Source of the DNA: Tenuibacillus multivorans
GTDB lineage: Bacteria; Bacillota; Bacilli; Bacillales; Alkalibacillaceae
Direction of reading: 5' to 3'
DNA: 64,000 bases
Assembly: GCF_900103915.1 (NCBI RefSeq)
Contig: NZ_FNIG01000007.1
Coordinates: 81,272 to 145,271, forward strand
Part shown: positions 17,991-27,417 of the stretch, piece after piece
Position numbering within the stretch: the stretch's first letter is position 1
Layout of the letters: each line of letters begins with the position of its first letter
Made by a program: the position numbers and the translations under genes
Notes under the pieces: model-generated
The model's input: only the letters and a program-made list of their open reading frames with translations
What the model was told of the DNA's origin: nothing
The model's database searches: none

Positions 17991-19159
17991 TACACTCCCC
18001 CCTCTAACACCTTCATTCGTTTAATGGCCTCTTCCAAGCGTTCACTCGGAACAGACAATGATATGCGAAAATAACCCTCACCCGACGGACCAAAAACGCT
18101 CCCAGGTGTGATGATGACACCCGCTTTTTCAAGCATAAGCTCGGAAAACTCCATTGATTTAAACCCATCTGGTACCTTGGCCCAGATAAAAAATGTTCCA
18201 CGCGGCCGTTTGACCTCAATACCTAACTCTTTTAAAGCACAAAGTACCTTGTCTTGTCGCTGTTCGTAAACGGCATTGTTGTCATTAACCGTTGAAAAAT
18301 CACTCCTTAGCGCTTTAGCAGCCGCTTTTTGAATCGGTAAAAACTGACTCGTATCCGTATTACTTTTAACAACCGAAAGTGCCTGAATAATGTCACGATT
18401 ACCGACAACATAGCCAATGCGCCAGCCCGTCATATTAAAGCTTTTCGATAAAGATCCGAATTCGACCGCCACGTCCTTTGCATCTGGTGCTTGCAAAATA
18501 CTCGGTGCTTCATAGTCATCAAACGTCACTAAACCGTATGCCGCATCATGTGCAATCGCAATATCATGTTTTTTCGCTAATGAAACCGCCTCCAAAAAAG
18601 CGTCAATATTAACGGTTCCTGCTGTTGGATTACTCGGGTAATTCAATAACATCAGTTTTGTTTTGTCTAGAATATCTTGGGGTAGTGATTGATAGTTGGG
18701 TTTATAATCCTCTTCTGGGATGAGTGGTAATAAGGCTGTTTTTCCGCCTGCTAGATGGATCGCTGATTGGTAAACGGGATACCCTGGGTCAGGGACGAGT
18801 ACAGTTTCTGAGGGATTGACGACAGCGGTGATTAAGTTAGCGATGCCCTCTTTTGATCCAATCAGTGTTAAAACTTCTGTTTCTGGATCTAGATCAACCT
18901 CGTAATTTGATCGATAAAAGTCTGCAACAGCTTGACGGAATTCAGCACTTCCCTGATAAGGTGAATAACGATGATTGTTGGCATGATAAACTTCTTGAAC
19001 TAATTCATCAACAATAAATTCGGGTGTTGGCAAATCTGGAGATCCTATGCCTAGATCAATAATATCTAACCCCTCAGCCTCAAGCTCTTTTTTCCGCTTA
19101 TGAAACTGAGAAAATACATACGGAGGTAATGTTTCAACCCGCTCCGAGGAAAATTTCAA
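17990..19159 (-). CDS. PLP-dependent class I aminotransferase, candidate 2-aminoadipate aminotransferase
   Basis: A 389-residue fold-type I aminotransferase of the aspartate/LL-diaminopimelate aminotransferase group. The PLP lysine is Lys239 in SLSKSFNMTGWRIG. Other cofactor residues are Asn177 (NYPSNPTAG), Asp205 and Arg247. The start is TTG, with GGAGG 8 bases upstream. It is the first gene of the operon aminotransferase, ThDP enzyme, aldehyde dehydrogenase, lysine 6-dehydrogenase. Context suggests transfer of the amino group of 2-aminoadipate to 2-oxoglutarate. The sequence family also includes enzymes for aspartate, alanine and diaminopimelate. Confidence 0.85.
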   Translation of the reverse strand: MKFSSERVETLPPYVFSQFHKRKKELEAEGLDIIDLGIGSPDLPTPEFIVDELVQEVYHANNHRYSPYQGSAEFRQAVADFYRSNYEVDLDPETEVLTLIGSKEGIANLITAVVNPSETVLVPDPGYPVYQSAIHLAGGKTALLPLIPEEDYKPNYQSLPQDILDKTKLMLLNYPSNPTAGTVNIDAFLEAVSLAKKHDIAIAHDAAYGLVTFDDYEAPSILQAPDAKDVAVEFGSLSKSFNMTGWRIGYVVGNRDIIQALSVVKSNTDTSQFLPIQKAAAKALRSDFSTVNDNNAVYEQRQDKVLCALKELGIEVKRPRGTFFIWAKVPDGFKSMEFSELMLEKAGVIITPGSVFGPSGEGYFRISLSVPSERLEEAIKRMKVLEGGV

Positions 19160-19177
19160 CTCCTTTGCCTCCTGTCA

Positions 19178-19192
19178 TTTCAATTATTGAAA
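19178..19192. promoter_or_regulatory. Palindrome TTTCAAT-T-ATTGAAA, candidate operator of the lysine operon
   Basis: A perfect 7-bp inverted repeat with a one-base centre lies between the predicted promoter and the ribosome site of the aminotransferase gene, about 20 bases after the expected transcription start. A repressor here would act as a roadblock. It does not match the inverted repeat found at the IclR gene. Confidence 0.4.
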
Positions 19193-19220
19193 CGTTATTT
19201 CATTAACATTCTATAATTAA

Positions 19221-19249
19221 ATTATATGCACAAGCGATTAAAATTACAA
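19221..19249 (-). promoter_or_regulatory. SigA-type promoter of the lysine-catabolic operon
   Basis: On the minus strand TTGTAA (19249-19244) and a perfect TATAAT (19226-19221) are separated by 17 bases, about 60 bases before the TTG start of the aminotransferase gene. Confidence 0.5.
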
Positions 19250-19301
19250 TACTCTGAATAGTCAAAAATTACGACATAAATCGTCAATTCATGCGGAAAA
19301 T

Positions 19302-19440
19302 TTTTCTCGATATGACATGCAGAGTTCTTATTCTTACGTAATAATTTCTCATTAATTCTGGATTATTTCTCAATATTCTATGAAAAGTTCTCATTCCAGC
19401 TCAAAAAGTTCTCATTTCGTCATATTTTTTCTCTATAAAA
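19302..19440. repeat. 21-bp phased repeat array A (core TTCTCAT)
   Basis: The core TTCTC (one copy TTCTTA) begins at 19304, 19325, 19346, 19367, 19388, 19409 and 19429, i.e. steps of 21 bases except the last (20). The bases between cores are not conserved. The array lies between the OPT gene's terminator and the lysine operon promoter. The same core and spacing recur in arrays B and C. Confidence 0.85.
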
Positions 19441-19472
19441 AAAGTGCAACCCTTAAATGGATTGCACTTTTC
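19438..19472 (-). terminator. Terminator of the OPT transporter gene
   Basis: AAAGTGCAA (19441-19449) pairs with TTGCACTTT (19462-19470), followed on the minus strand by a run of seven T. Confidence 0.85.
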
Positions 19473-19479
19473 ACAAACG

Positions 19480-21333
19480 TTATCTAACTTTATTTGCTGT
19501 ATAGTAGAGATACCATGCAACTGCCAATATCGCGACTATCGATAGGAGTGGTCCGAAAAATGGACTCTCTGGGAACGCGACACCTGCTGTAACCGCAATG
19601 GCTACGATTACCCCCATCAACGCTTCACCGGCAATATAACCGGACGCTAGCAGAATACCTTGTTCATTTTTCCGTTCGAGTAGCTCTTTATCTTTTGTCC
19701 GTCTACTGACAGCAGCTCGAATCAATCCACCAAACATGATCGGCGCACTTAAATGGATCGGTAAATAAAGTCCAACGGCAAATGGTAATGAACCAATCCC
19801 AAACAATTCAACCATGAGTGCCGCCGCCATGCCAATAAAAATTAAGTTCCAAGGTAAATCGCCACTCATAATCCCTTCAACAACCATAGACATTAAAACA
19901 GCCTGTGGAGCCGGTAATTCAGATGAACCGAATCCATAAGCGTTATCTAATAGGATCAAGATAAAACCGATTATCACACTCGTTAACAACACACCATATA
20001 GCTGAGCAATTTGCTGCCATCTTGGTGTAGCACCAATCAGGAAACCCGTTTTTAAGTCCTGCGACGTGTCACCAGCAATTGCTGCTGCAATACAAACGAC
20101 CGCACCAATCGTAATCGCTGTCACCATACCAGCCTCACCTGTTTGCCCAACGGCTGTTAACACAAGCGCTATAAAGATTAATGCTGCAATGGTCATCCCG
20201 GATACCGGGTTTGACGAGCTACCAATAATACCAACGATACGCGAAGATACCGTTACAAAGAAAAATCCAAAGATAAAGAGTAGGATGGAACCAATAATGC
20301 CTAAATCAATGGTTGGATAAAACATTAAAATGCCTAAAAAGGCGAGCGTCAATACAACAATGACACTCATAGGAAGTTCCCGTTCGGTTCTTAAGTCTTC
20401 CATACCTGAATCAGCACCGAATCCTTTCAACGCGCCTCTAAAAGAAGACCATATTGTCGGTAACGTTTTAACTAAACCAATGACACCACCGAAAGCAACG
20501 GCACCAGCACCAATATAGCGAATGTAGTAATCCCAAATGGCCCAGTAATCCATTTCAGCAATTGGAGTTTCACCAGGATAGATCGGTGTGTCCGTAAACT
20601 CACCAATATAGCTGATCAATGGTATAATCCCTAACCATCCCAGAACCGCGCCACCGAACATAACACCCGCGATGCGCGGTCCAATAATATAACCGACACC
20701 TAATAACGCAGGTAGGGTATCCATCCCGATCGCCGCATTTTTAAATCGATATATTTCCCATTCGACAGATGCCGGGAACGCTTTAACTGCATCAGTTAAA
20801 AATTTAAATATGGCCCCAATCCCAAGACCTTTAAACACATACTTAGCACCTTCACCACCCTTTTCGCCAGCACGTAAAACACCAGCACAAGCGGTTCCTT
20901 CAGGGTAAGGCAACGTATCGTGTTCATCTACAATAAGCGCTTTTCTAAGCGGAATCATTAAGACTACCCCTAAAATACCGCCTGCTAACGCAATAATCGC
21001 AATTGTGGTTAAGCTTGGCTCTAACTGCCAAATAAACAAAGCAGGTAGTGTGAAAATCACACCCGCGGCTAAAGATTCACCAGTCGATGTAATCGTTTGA
21101 ACGATATTATTTTCTAAAATCGATGTCCGTTTTAATATCACACGTAAAATCGCCATGGAAATAACAGCTGCCGGAATCGAAGCAGAAACTGTCATTCCAA
21201 CAATTAAACCTAAATAAGCATTGGCTGCACCAAAAACAATCGCAAGTATGGCACCAATAAACATCGCCATACCCGTAAATTCAGGCAGCTTTTTGTTTGA
21301 GGGAACATCTGGTTTAAAATCTTGTTTTGACAT
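19480..21333 (-). CDS. OPT family oligopeptide transporter
   Basis: A 617-residue membrane protein with about 15 hydrophobic segments. It matches the oligopeptide transporter (OPT/YSL) family, including the GAANAYLGL region and the PYPEGTACAGVLRAGE loop (about residues 151-166). Members take up short peptides or metal chelates with protons. It stands alone between crh and the lysine operon, with its own terminator. Peptide import could feed the neighbouring lysine catabolism, but this is only a positional guess. A 300-base leader with a structured element lies upstream. Confidence 0.88.
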   Translation of the reverse strand: MSKQDFKPDVPSNKKLPEFTGMAMFIGAILAIVFGAANAYLGLIVGMTVSASIPAAVISMAILRVILKRTSILENNIVQTITSTGESLAAGVIFTLPALFIWQLEPSLTTIAIIALAGGILGVVLMIPLRKALIVDEHDTLPYPEGTACAGVLRAGEKGGEGAKYVFKGLGIGAIFKFLTDAVKAFPASVEWEIYRFKNAAIGMDTLPALLGVGYIIGPRIAGVMFGGAVLGWLGIIPLISYIGEFTDTPIYPGETPIAEMDYWAIWDYYIRYIGAGAVAFGGVIGLVKTLPTIWSSFRGALKGFGADSGMEDLRTERELPMSVIVVLTLAFLGILMFYPTIDLGIIGSILLFIFGFFFVTVSSRIVGIIGSSSNPVSGMTIAALIFIALVLTAVGQTGEAGMVTAITIGAVVCIAAAIAGDTSQDLKTGFLIGATPRWQQIAQLYGVLLTSVIIGFILILLDNAYGFGSSELPAPQAVLMSMVVEGIMSGDLPWNLIFIGMAAALMVELFGIGSLPFAVGLYLPIHLSAPIMFGGLIRAAVSRRTKDKELLERKNEQGILLASGYIAGEALMGVIVAIAVTAGVAFPESPFFGPLLSIVAILAVAWYLYYTANKVR

Positions 21334-21418
21334 AGATGTTTCACACCTTTCTAAACCAAATCATGTAGTTTATTGATTTCATTTCCCAGAGTTATTATTC
21401 CCCAAACTTCAAGATTAT

Positions 21419-21541
21419 AAAGAAAACTTGTCGATTGACGAGCCTTTAGGCGAAGTCAGAGACGTAGTTGCCCTTATGCAGGTAGGGTAAAATTTTATAC
21501 TTTCCTACCTGCCAAAGAAAAACTTGGCTTATCGCCAAACC
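21419..21541. repeat. Hairpin-rich intergenic element, possible dispersed repeat or structured RNA
   Basis: The element is bounded by similar segments AAACTTGTCGATTGACGAG and AAACTTGGCTTATCGCCAA. It contains a short GCCTTTAGGC hairpin and a long central hairpin GCAGGTAGG (21478-21486) with CCTACCTGC (21504-21512), extended inside by GTA/TAC and the AAAATTTT palindrome. It is upstream of the OPT gene on its transcribed strand. The layout suggests a mobile intergenic repeat or a leader RNA. No family could be assigned. Confidence 0.45.
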
Positions 21542-21587
21542 AGAATTAATGTTTTTTTAGGCTTACTACCTGATAAATGGCATAAAA

Positions 21588-21621
21588 AAACCACGTTCAG
21601 CTTATTTACCGATCGTGGTTT
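21588..21621 (-). terminator. Terminator of crh
   Basis: AAACCACG (21588-21595) and CGTGGTTT (21614-21621) form an 8-bp stem 13 bases after the crh stop. On the minus strand it is followed by a run of T. Confidence 0.75.
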
Positions 21622-21633
21622 AGAACCTAAGTC

Positions 21634-21888
21634 TTATGAATTTTCAATAAAAGTGATTAATGAATCCATTGCTTGTTGTTCATCCGGGCCTTCTGCCTGA
21701 AGCTCAACAACTTCTTTTGAACCAATCGCTAAACTCATAACACCCATAATACTTTTGGCGTTAACACGTTTACCGTCCTTTTCTAAAAAAATATCTGAAG
21801 AAAAACGATTGGCTTCTTGAACAAATTTAGCAGCTGGTCTTGCTTGTAGTCCCGTTTCTAATTGAATGGTTAATTCCTTTTCAACCAA
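21634..21888 (-). CDS. crh: Catabolite repression HPr-like protein Crh
   Basis: An 84-residue HPr paralogue. It has Gln15 (in GLQARPAA) in place of the phosphotransfer histidine of HPr but keeps the regulatory Ser46 (in NAKSIMGVMSL). That is the defining pattern of Crh, which is phosphorylated on Ser46 by HPr kinase and then serves as a co-repressor for CcpA. The start is TTG with GGAG 8 bases before it. It follows whiA as in B. subtilis, but a separate promoter with a cre-like site lies in the 111-base gap. The hprK gene is also in this window. Confidence 0.95.
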   Translation of the reverse strand: MVEKELTIQLETGLQARPAAKFVQEANRFSSDIFLEKDGKRVNAKSIMGVMSLAIGSKEVVELQAEGPDEQQAMDSLITFIENS

Positions 21889-21926
21889 TACAGCTACTCC
21901 TCTCTTCCAAGTATTTATAACGACGT

Positions 21927-21962
21927 CGAAAGCGCTTCATTAGGAAATTTTTATTCATTATA
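21927..21962 (-). promoter_or_regulatory. Extended -10 promoter and cre-like site upstream of crh
   Basis: The minus strand carries TGCTATAAT (TATAAT at 21962-21957). Downstream of it is a cre-like sequence, read on the plus strand as CGAAAGCGCTTCAT (21927-21940), which matches 12 of 14 positions of the CcpA consensus. A site just after the transcription start would fit repression by CcpA. Confidence 0.45.
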
Positions 21963-21999
21963 GCATGAATAAATTAAAATAAAAAGCTAAATTAAGTGT

Positions 22000-22947
22000 C
22001 TATTTTTCTAACAATTGGCCCTGACGTAATTTTTCAGCGTATTCATCAATCTTTCTCAAACGGTGATTAATCCCTGATTTACTGATCTTACCACTTGTTG
22101 ACAACTCACCGAGCTCTTTCAAAGACACGTCTTGGTACTGCACTCGGAGTTCAGCTACTTCGCGAAGCTTATCAGGTAAGGCATCTAATCCGACTGTTTT
22201 TTCAATGTAACGTATATTTTCAACCTGTCTGAAGGCTGCACCAATTGTTTTGTTAAGGTTTGCCGTTTCACAGTTCACCAGTCGGTTGACGGAATTTCTC
22301 ATGTCTCGCATAATACGAACGTCCTCGAATTTTAATAAGGCCTGATGGGCGCCAATTAAAATGAGGAGCTCTGTGATTTTCTCGGCCTCTTTAATATAGC
22401 AAATATAACCGTTTTTCCGTTCAAGCTTTTTCGCGTTTAAATCGAAATAATTCAGTAGCTTACACATCGTGTCATTATGCTCTTCATAAAAAGAAAAAAT
22501 CTCTAAATGATAAGATGATGTTTCAGGGTTATTGACAGAACCCCCTGCTAAAAACGCCCCACGTAAGTACGATTTCTTACAGCATTCATCTTTAATAAAG
22601 TCATTCGAAACGATACGCTTAATCGCAAAAGCCCCGTCTAGAATTTCTAAGTCTGTCAGTAAGTTTTTGACCTGTTCATACATGCGAACGATATAAATAT
22701 TATTCTTTTTCAAACGCATCTTCTTACGGACTAACAATTCTAAAGGGACATCGTAAAGCCCTTTAATTAATGAATAAATCCGTCTTGCAATCGCGGCATT
22801 TTCCGTTTGAACGTCTAATATATATTGACGATTTGAAAAAGATAACGAACCGTTCATTCTTATAAGCGCCGCTAGCTCAGCACGTTTACAGCAGTCATCG
22901 CTCTCAATACTCGTTAATTCTTTTTTCGTTTCAGATGCGAATGACAT
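22000..22947 (-). CDS. whiA: DNA-binding protein WhiA (sporulation/cell-division regulator)
   Basis: A 315-residue WhiA protein, combining a LAGLIDADG-like N-terminal domain with a C-terminal helix-turn-helix (about residues 225-310, [25 protein letters not shown]). In Bacillus it affects chromosome segregation and cell division. The start at 22947 has GAGGGG before it and gives the normal family length; the longer in-frame ATG is not supported. It lies in the conserved order rapZ-yvcK-whiA-crh. Confidence 0.93.
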   Translation of the reverse strand: MSFASETKKELTSIESDDCCKRAELAALIRMNGSLSFSNRQYILDVQTENAAIARRIYSLIKGLYDVPLELLVRKKMRLKKNNIYIVRMYEQVKNLLTDLEILDGAFAIKRIVSNDFIKDECCKKSYLRGAFLAGGSVNNPETSSYHLEIFSFYEEHNDTMCKLLNYFDLNAKKLERKNGYICYIKEAEKITELLILIGAHQALLKFEDVRIMRDMRNSVNRLVNCETANLNKTIGAAFRQVENIRYIEKTVGLDALPDKLREVAELRVQYQDVSLKELGELSTSGKISKSGINHRLRKIDEYAEKLRQGQLLEK

Positions 22948-23036
22948 GGTATTCCCCTCATTTCTAAAATCTAAGCTTGTCACCATCATATACAGGGACA
23001 AACTTTATTATTCCTTTAATCCTTTAACTAAACATA

Positions 23037-23993
23037 TTATAACAAGTCGTATAGTAATTTGGCGATTTTTTGCTCATCATGCTTTAACGTCCCATCTGTA
23101 TGGAGACTTGCAATATCGCCTTTTAATATGTCGAGACCCATCTCACGTATTGGATCATCATCACAAAGAACAGGCGCTGCTTTTTCTTTAGCATAGCCTT
23201 CTTTAATCGTTGACTCGATTGTTTCTGAATGAACGACGATTTGATCAACAAACGGTTCTCCAACATGGTTATGCAACGCTCTTATATGATCCGATGCATT
23301 ATAACGACTAGTCTCACCATACTGCGTCATGATATTACATACATAAAGCTTTTGCGCATTAGCTTCACGTAATGCCGTTTTAATTTCCGGGGCAATTAAA
23401 TTCGGTATAATACTTGTGTATAAACTTCCAGGTGCAATGACAATCATTTCTGCCCGTTTAATCGCCTTCACTGCCTCAGGTAACGGCTCAATTTTAGGGG
23501 AATCGTAAAACACGCGTTTGATCTTTTTACCGACTTTAGGAATATTCGACTCCCCACGGACGACCGTTCCATCCTCAAATTCGGCCTTTAAATACATATT
23601 CTCATTTACAATCGGATAGATTCGGCCTTTCACATTAAACACGCGCGAAATCTCTTTTATGCCTTTATAAAAATCACCTATCACCGACGTCATCCCCGCT
23701 AAAATTAAATTACCTAAAGCGTGGCCGGATAAACCGTTTCCGTTTTCAAAACGATGCTGAAATAATTTTAATAACGTTGGTTCCACATCGGACATCGAGG
23801 CAATGACTTTTCGAATATCTCCAGGCGCTGGAATCGATAAGTCTTCTCGTAATCGTCCCGAGCTTCCCCCATCATCTGACACCGTCACAATGGCTGTTAA
23901 ATTAACCGGAAATTGTCTAAGTCCCCTTAGTAAAACCGGTAACCCGGTTCCTCCTCCGATGACGACCACTTTCGGTCCATTTATATTAGTCAT
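23037..23993 (-). CDS. yvcK: YvcK family gluconeogenesis/morphogenesis factor
   Basis: A 318-residue protein of the YvcK/CofD-like family, with the N-terminal nucleotide-binding loop GGGTGLPVLLRGL. In B. subtilis it is needed for normal growth and shape on gluconeogenic carbon sources and binds UDP-sugars. The coding region abuts rapZ directly, and the order rapZ-yvcK-whiA is conserved across Firmicutes. Length equals that of the B. subtilis protein within one or two residues. Confidence 0.93.
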   Translation of the reverse strand: MTNINGPKVVVIGGGTGLPVLLRGLRQFPVNLTAIVTVSDDGGSSGRLREDLSIPAPGDIRKVIASMSDVEPTLLKLFQHRFENGNGLSGHALGNLILAGMTSVIGDFYKGIKEISRVFNVKGRIYPIVNENMYLKAEFEDGTVVRGESNIPKVGKKIKRVFYDSPKIEPLPEAVKAIKRAEMIVIAPGSLYTSIIPNLIAPEIKTALREANAQKLYVCNIMTQYGETSRYNASDHIRALHNHVGEPFVDQIVVHSETIESTIKEGYAKEKAAPVLCDDDPIREMGLDILKGDIASLHTDGTLKHDEQKIAKLLYDLL

Positions 23994-24881
23994 CTATTTC
24001 TTATTCCCCTTCTTATCAATATCACGATGATAGACATGCGCTGTATATTTTTGATTGATAATTTCACCGAGTTTCTCAGCTATTGCAACCGAGCGATGCT
24101 GACCCCCTGTACAGCCAATACCTATGACAAGCTGACTTTTTCCTTCACGTACATATTGCGGTAACATAAATTCTAGTAAATCCTTCAGCTTACGAATAAA
24201 CTGACGCGTTTCTTTCCATTTAAACACGTAGGAATTGACCTCTTGGTTCAGGCCTGTCAAATCACGCATGGACTCAACATAATGAGGGTTCGGTAAAAAG
24301 CGCACATCAAATACCAAATCCGCATCAATGGGTACACCGTGCTTAAAGCCAAATGACTCCACTTGTACGGAAAATATTTGCTGCTTTTTCTCTGTATAAT
24401 TATTAATAATCTTTTCTCTTAATTCACGTGCAGATGATCCTGTTGAATCGATTATTTTCTGCGCACGTCCTTTTAGTTCATCTAAAATACTTCGTTCCTG
24501 CTTGATCCCTGATAAAGGCAAGCCATCTGGAGCGAGTGGATGTGAGCGCCGAGACTCTTTGTAGCGCTGAACGAGTGATTCGTTATCAGCATCCAAAAAT
24601 AACACATGCTCATGAATCCAGCTCTCAGCCCCTAGCTGATCAAGTGTTTCATATAAGCTATCGAAAAATTCACGTCCACGAAGATCCATCACAACAGCGA
24701 GCTTTTTGGTTTCTTCAGGGTTTTCCTTCATCAGCTCTAAAAACTTTGGCAAAAGTGTCGGTGGTAGGTTATCAACACAAAAATACCCCATGTCTTCAAA
24801 GCATTGAATCGCAATCGTTTTCCCTGCTCCCGACATTCCGGTAATAATAACTAATTCAACCATTTTATTATTTTCCTGCAT
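23994..24881 (-). CDS. rapZ: RapZ/YvcJ family nucleotide-binding protein
   Basis: A 295-residue RapZ/YvcJ protein. The Walker A motif GMSGAGKT is at residues 15-22, and the C-terminal domain carries the [13 protein letters not shown] signature. B. subtilis YvcJ hydrolyses GTP and influences competence; E. coli RapZ binds small RNAs. The start at 24881 has AAAAGGGG 8 bases before it and restores the usual 295-residue length. It is the first gene of the cluster with yvcK and whiA. Confidence 0.92.
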   Translation of the reverse strand: MQENNKMVELVIITGMSGAGKTIAIQCFEDMGYFCVDNLPPTLLPKFLELMKENPEETKKLAVVMDLRGREFFDSLYETLDQLGAESWIHEHVLFLDADNESLVQRYKESRRSHPLAPDGLPLSGIKQERSILDELKGRAQKIIDSTGSSARELREKIINNYTEKKQQIFSVQVESFGFKHGVPIDADLVFDVRFLPNPHYVESMRDLTGLNQEVNSYVFKWKETRQFIRKLKDLLEFMLPQYVREGKSQLVIGIGCTGGQHRSVAIAEKLGEIINQKYTAHVYHRDIDKKGNKK

Positions 24882-24938
24882 GATGTGATCCCCTTTTTTG
24901 TCAATATAAATAAGTCTGTCTCTATCTATATTATACAT

Positions 24939-25033
24939 GTTCTAAGTCTTCGAGAACAGCGAATGAGGTTAAGAACTATGTATAACCTCGAATAAGTTTA
25001 AACATGTTGTCTCATCCTCTTTCACAAAAAAAT
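24939..25033. other. Short gap upstream of rapZ with an inverted repeat
   Basis: GAGGTTA (24965-24971) and TAACCTC (24983-24989) could form a 7-bp hairpin with an 11-base loop. No gene or repeat array is seen. Its role is unknown. Confidence 0.3.
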
Positions 25034-25058
25034 ACACAGGTAGAATGGCTACCTGTGT
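25034..25058 (-). terminator. Terminator of trxB
   Basis: ACACAGGTAG (25034-25043) and CTACCTGTGT (25049-25058) form a 10-bp perfect stem with a 5-base loop. On the minus strand it is followed by a T-rich run. Confidence 0.85.
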
Positions 25059-25160
25059 TAACTAAACATCTATAGTTAATAAAGGGGGTCAATTAATTAA
25101 TTCCATTGTAACGTATGAATGTTTCACCCGTGTTACAACAGAGTTAAAATGTAATTACGT

Positions 25161-26147
<987 letters not shown>

Positions 26148-26193
26148 TCATATTAAATTAGCTGAAAAGCGACAAATTTTCTGCTTAAATTAT

Positions 26194-27171
26194 TTATTTA
26201 AACGAATCCAAAACAGGATGCTTCTTAACACCTTGGCCCCATATTCGTTCGCTTAGCTCATGCTGCTGATTGTGAGCTAAAACGTGTGAAAACCAATAAT
26301 AATAGCTTAAATAATTGGAAACATAAACTTGATTAATGCCTAAAAATCGTTTTAAAGCCTGTTCAAATTGACCAACACGAGCCAGAGTCACCGCTAACTT
26401 TAATTTCTGCGGTTCATAGGTTGGATATACATTAAACAAGGATGGCAACATTTCCTGAAATCCAGTATTTTTACCAGTTGCATAGTAAAAGTAAGTCAGG
26501 TTGAGTCTACTATGTAGCGAGGTCGGATCTTGGTCAAACCAAGCTTCCTCTAGTGTCATAGCCTCTTCCTTGTCACCATGCTGAAATAATGCAAACGCAT
26601 ATTCATGCTTAGCGGACATATACTCAGGGTAAAACGTCATCATCTCTTCTAGTACCTCTAACGCCTCATCCCATTCTTCATGCTCCAAATGATAAAAAGC
26701 CGTCTCTTGATAGATGATGAGCTCGTCCATATCATCAAGCTCTAAATCATCCTCTTTCGCTTCGTCTTTCGATAATTGATTCAACATCTCCAATAACTCC
26801 AACACTTCATCCCGGAACTCATGATCAGAATTATGTTCAAGATAATGATTGGCATGTTTTTTAGCTTCATCAAACAGACCTAAATGCGCAAAATTATTCG
26901 CTAATAAATAAAAACAATCCGCATATGTATGTCCATGGTTGTCGATCACTTTTTGTAATAAATCATTCGCCCGATGGTATTCGCCCATTTCAGTATATAA
27001 AACGGATAGCTGGGATAAGTAAAGCGCGCTCGTCGGTTTAATGTCCAACGCTTTATTAAACCATTTTTCCGCACGATCAAAACGCTTTTCTTTAAATGCT
27101 TTTACCCCATAAGAAAAATAAAAATCACCGTCATGGCGATACGGAATGATCTTCTTCTCTGACGTTTGCAT
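26194..27171 (-). CDS. Tetratricopeptide repeat protein (YvcD-like)
   Basis: A 325-residue soluble protein made largely of TPR units (for example FSYGVKAFKEKRFDRAEKWF near residue 19), with an acidic stretch near residues 135-155. It sits next to trxB as the TPR gene yvcD does in B. subtilis. TPR proteins are protein-binding scaffolds, and the partner is unknown. The start at 27171 follows GAGGAGG; a longer in-frame ATG lacks a ribosome site. Confidence 0.82.
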   Translation of the reverse strand: MQTSEKKIIPYRHDGDFYFSYGVKAFKEKRFDRAEKWFNKALDIKPTSALYLSQLSVLYTEMGEYHRANDLLQKVIDNHGHTYADCFYLLANNFAHLGLFDEAKKHANHYLEHNSDHEFRDEVLELLEMLNQLSKDEAKEDDLELDDMDELIIYQETAFYHLEHEEWDEALEVLEEMMTFYPEYMSAKHEYAFALFQHGDKEEAMTLEEAWFDQDPTSLHSRLNLTYFYYATGKNTGFQEMLPSLFNVYPTYEPQKLKLAVTLARVGQFEQALKRFLGINQVYVSNYLSYYYWFSHVLAHNQQHELSERIWGQGVKKHPVLDSFK

Positions 27172-27250
27172 AAAGGCCTCCTCAAGTAAAATGCTGATAT
27201 TTAAGTATAGCATATTTGTAAAAGATTATCAGTTTTTGTCTAAGTAAAAA

Positions 27251-27384
27251 AGTTCTTATTATCGGATAATTAGTTCTCATTATTACAACATTTTTTCTCA
27301 ATCACAGCTAAATAGTTCTCATAATCGACCAGATTTTTCTCATTCCCAGCCAAATAGTTCTCAATCACCCGTAAGTTCTCCAAA
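27251..27384. repeat. 21-bp phased repeat array B (core AGTTCTCA/TTTTCTCA)
   Basis: The core TTCT(C/T) begins at 27253, 27274, 27295, 27316, 27337, 27358 and 27376, giving five exact 21-base steps and a last step of 18. Several units begin AGTTCTCA and others TTTTCTCA. The array fills the space between the glpD terminator and the upstream region of the TPR gene. Array A has the same core and orientation. Confidence 0.85.
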
Positions 27385-27393
27385 ACGTAAAAT

Positions 27394-27417
27394 CCCCACA
27401 AGCTTATGCCTGTGGGG
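27394..27417 (-). terminator. Terminator overlapping the glpD stop codon
   Basis: CCCCACA (27394-27400) and TGTGGGG (27411-27417) form a 7-bp stem that spans the glpD stop at 27404-27406, so the hairpin begins inside the coding region. Confidence 0.75.
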
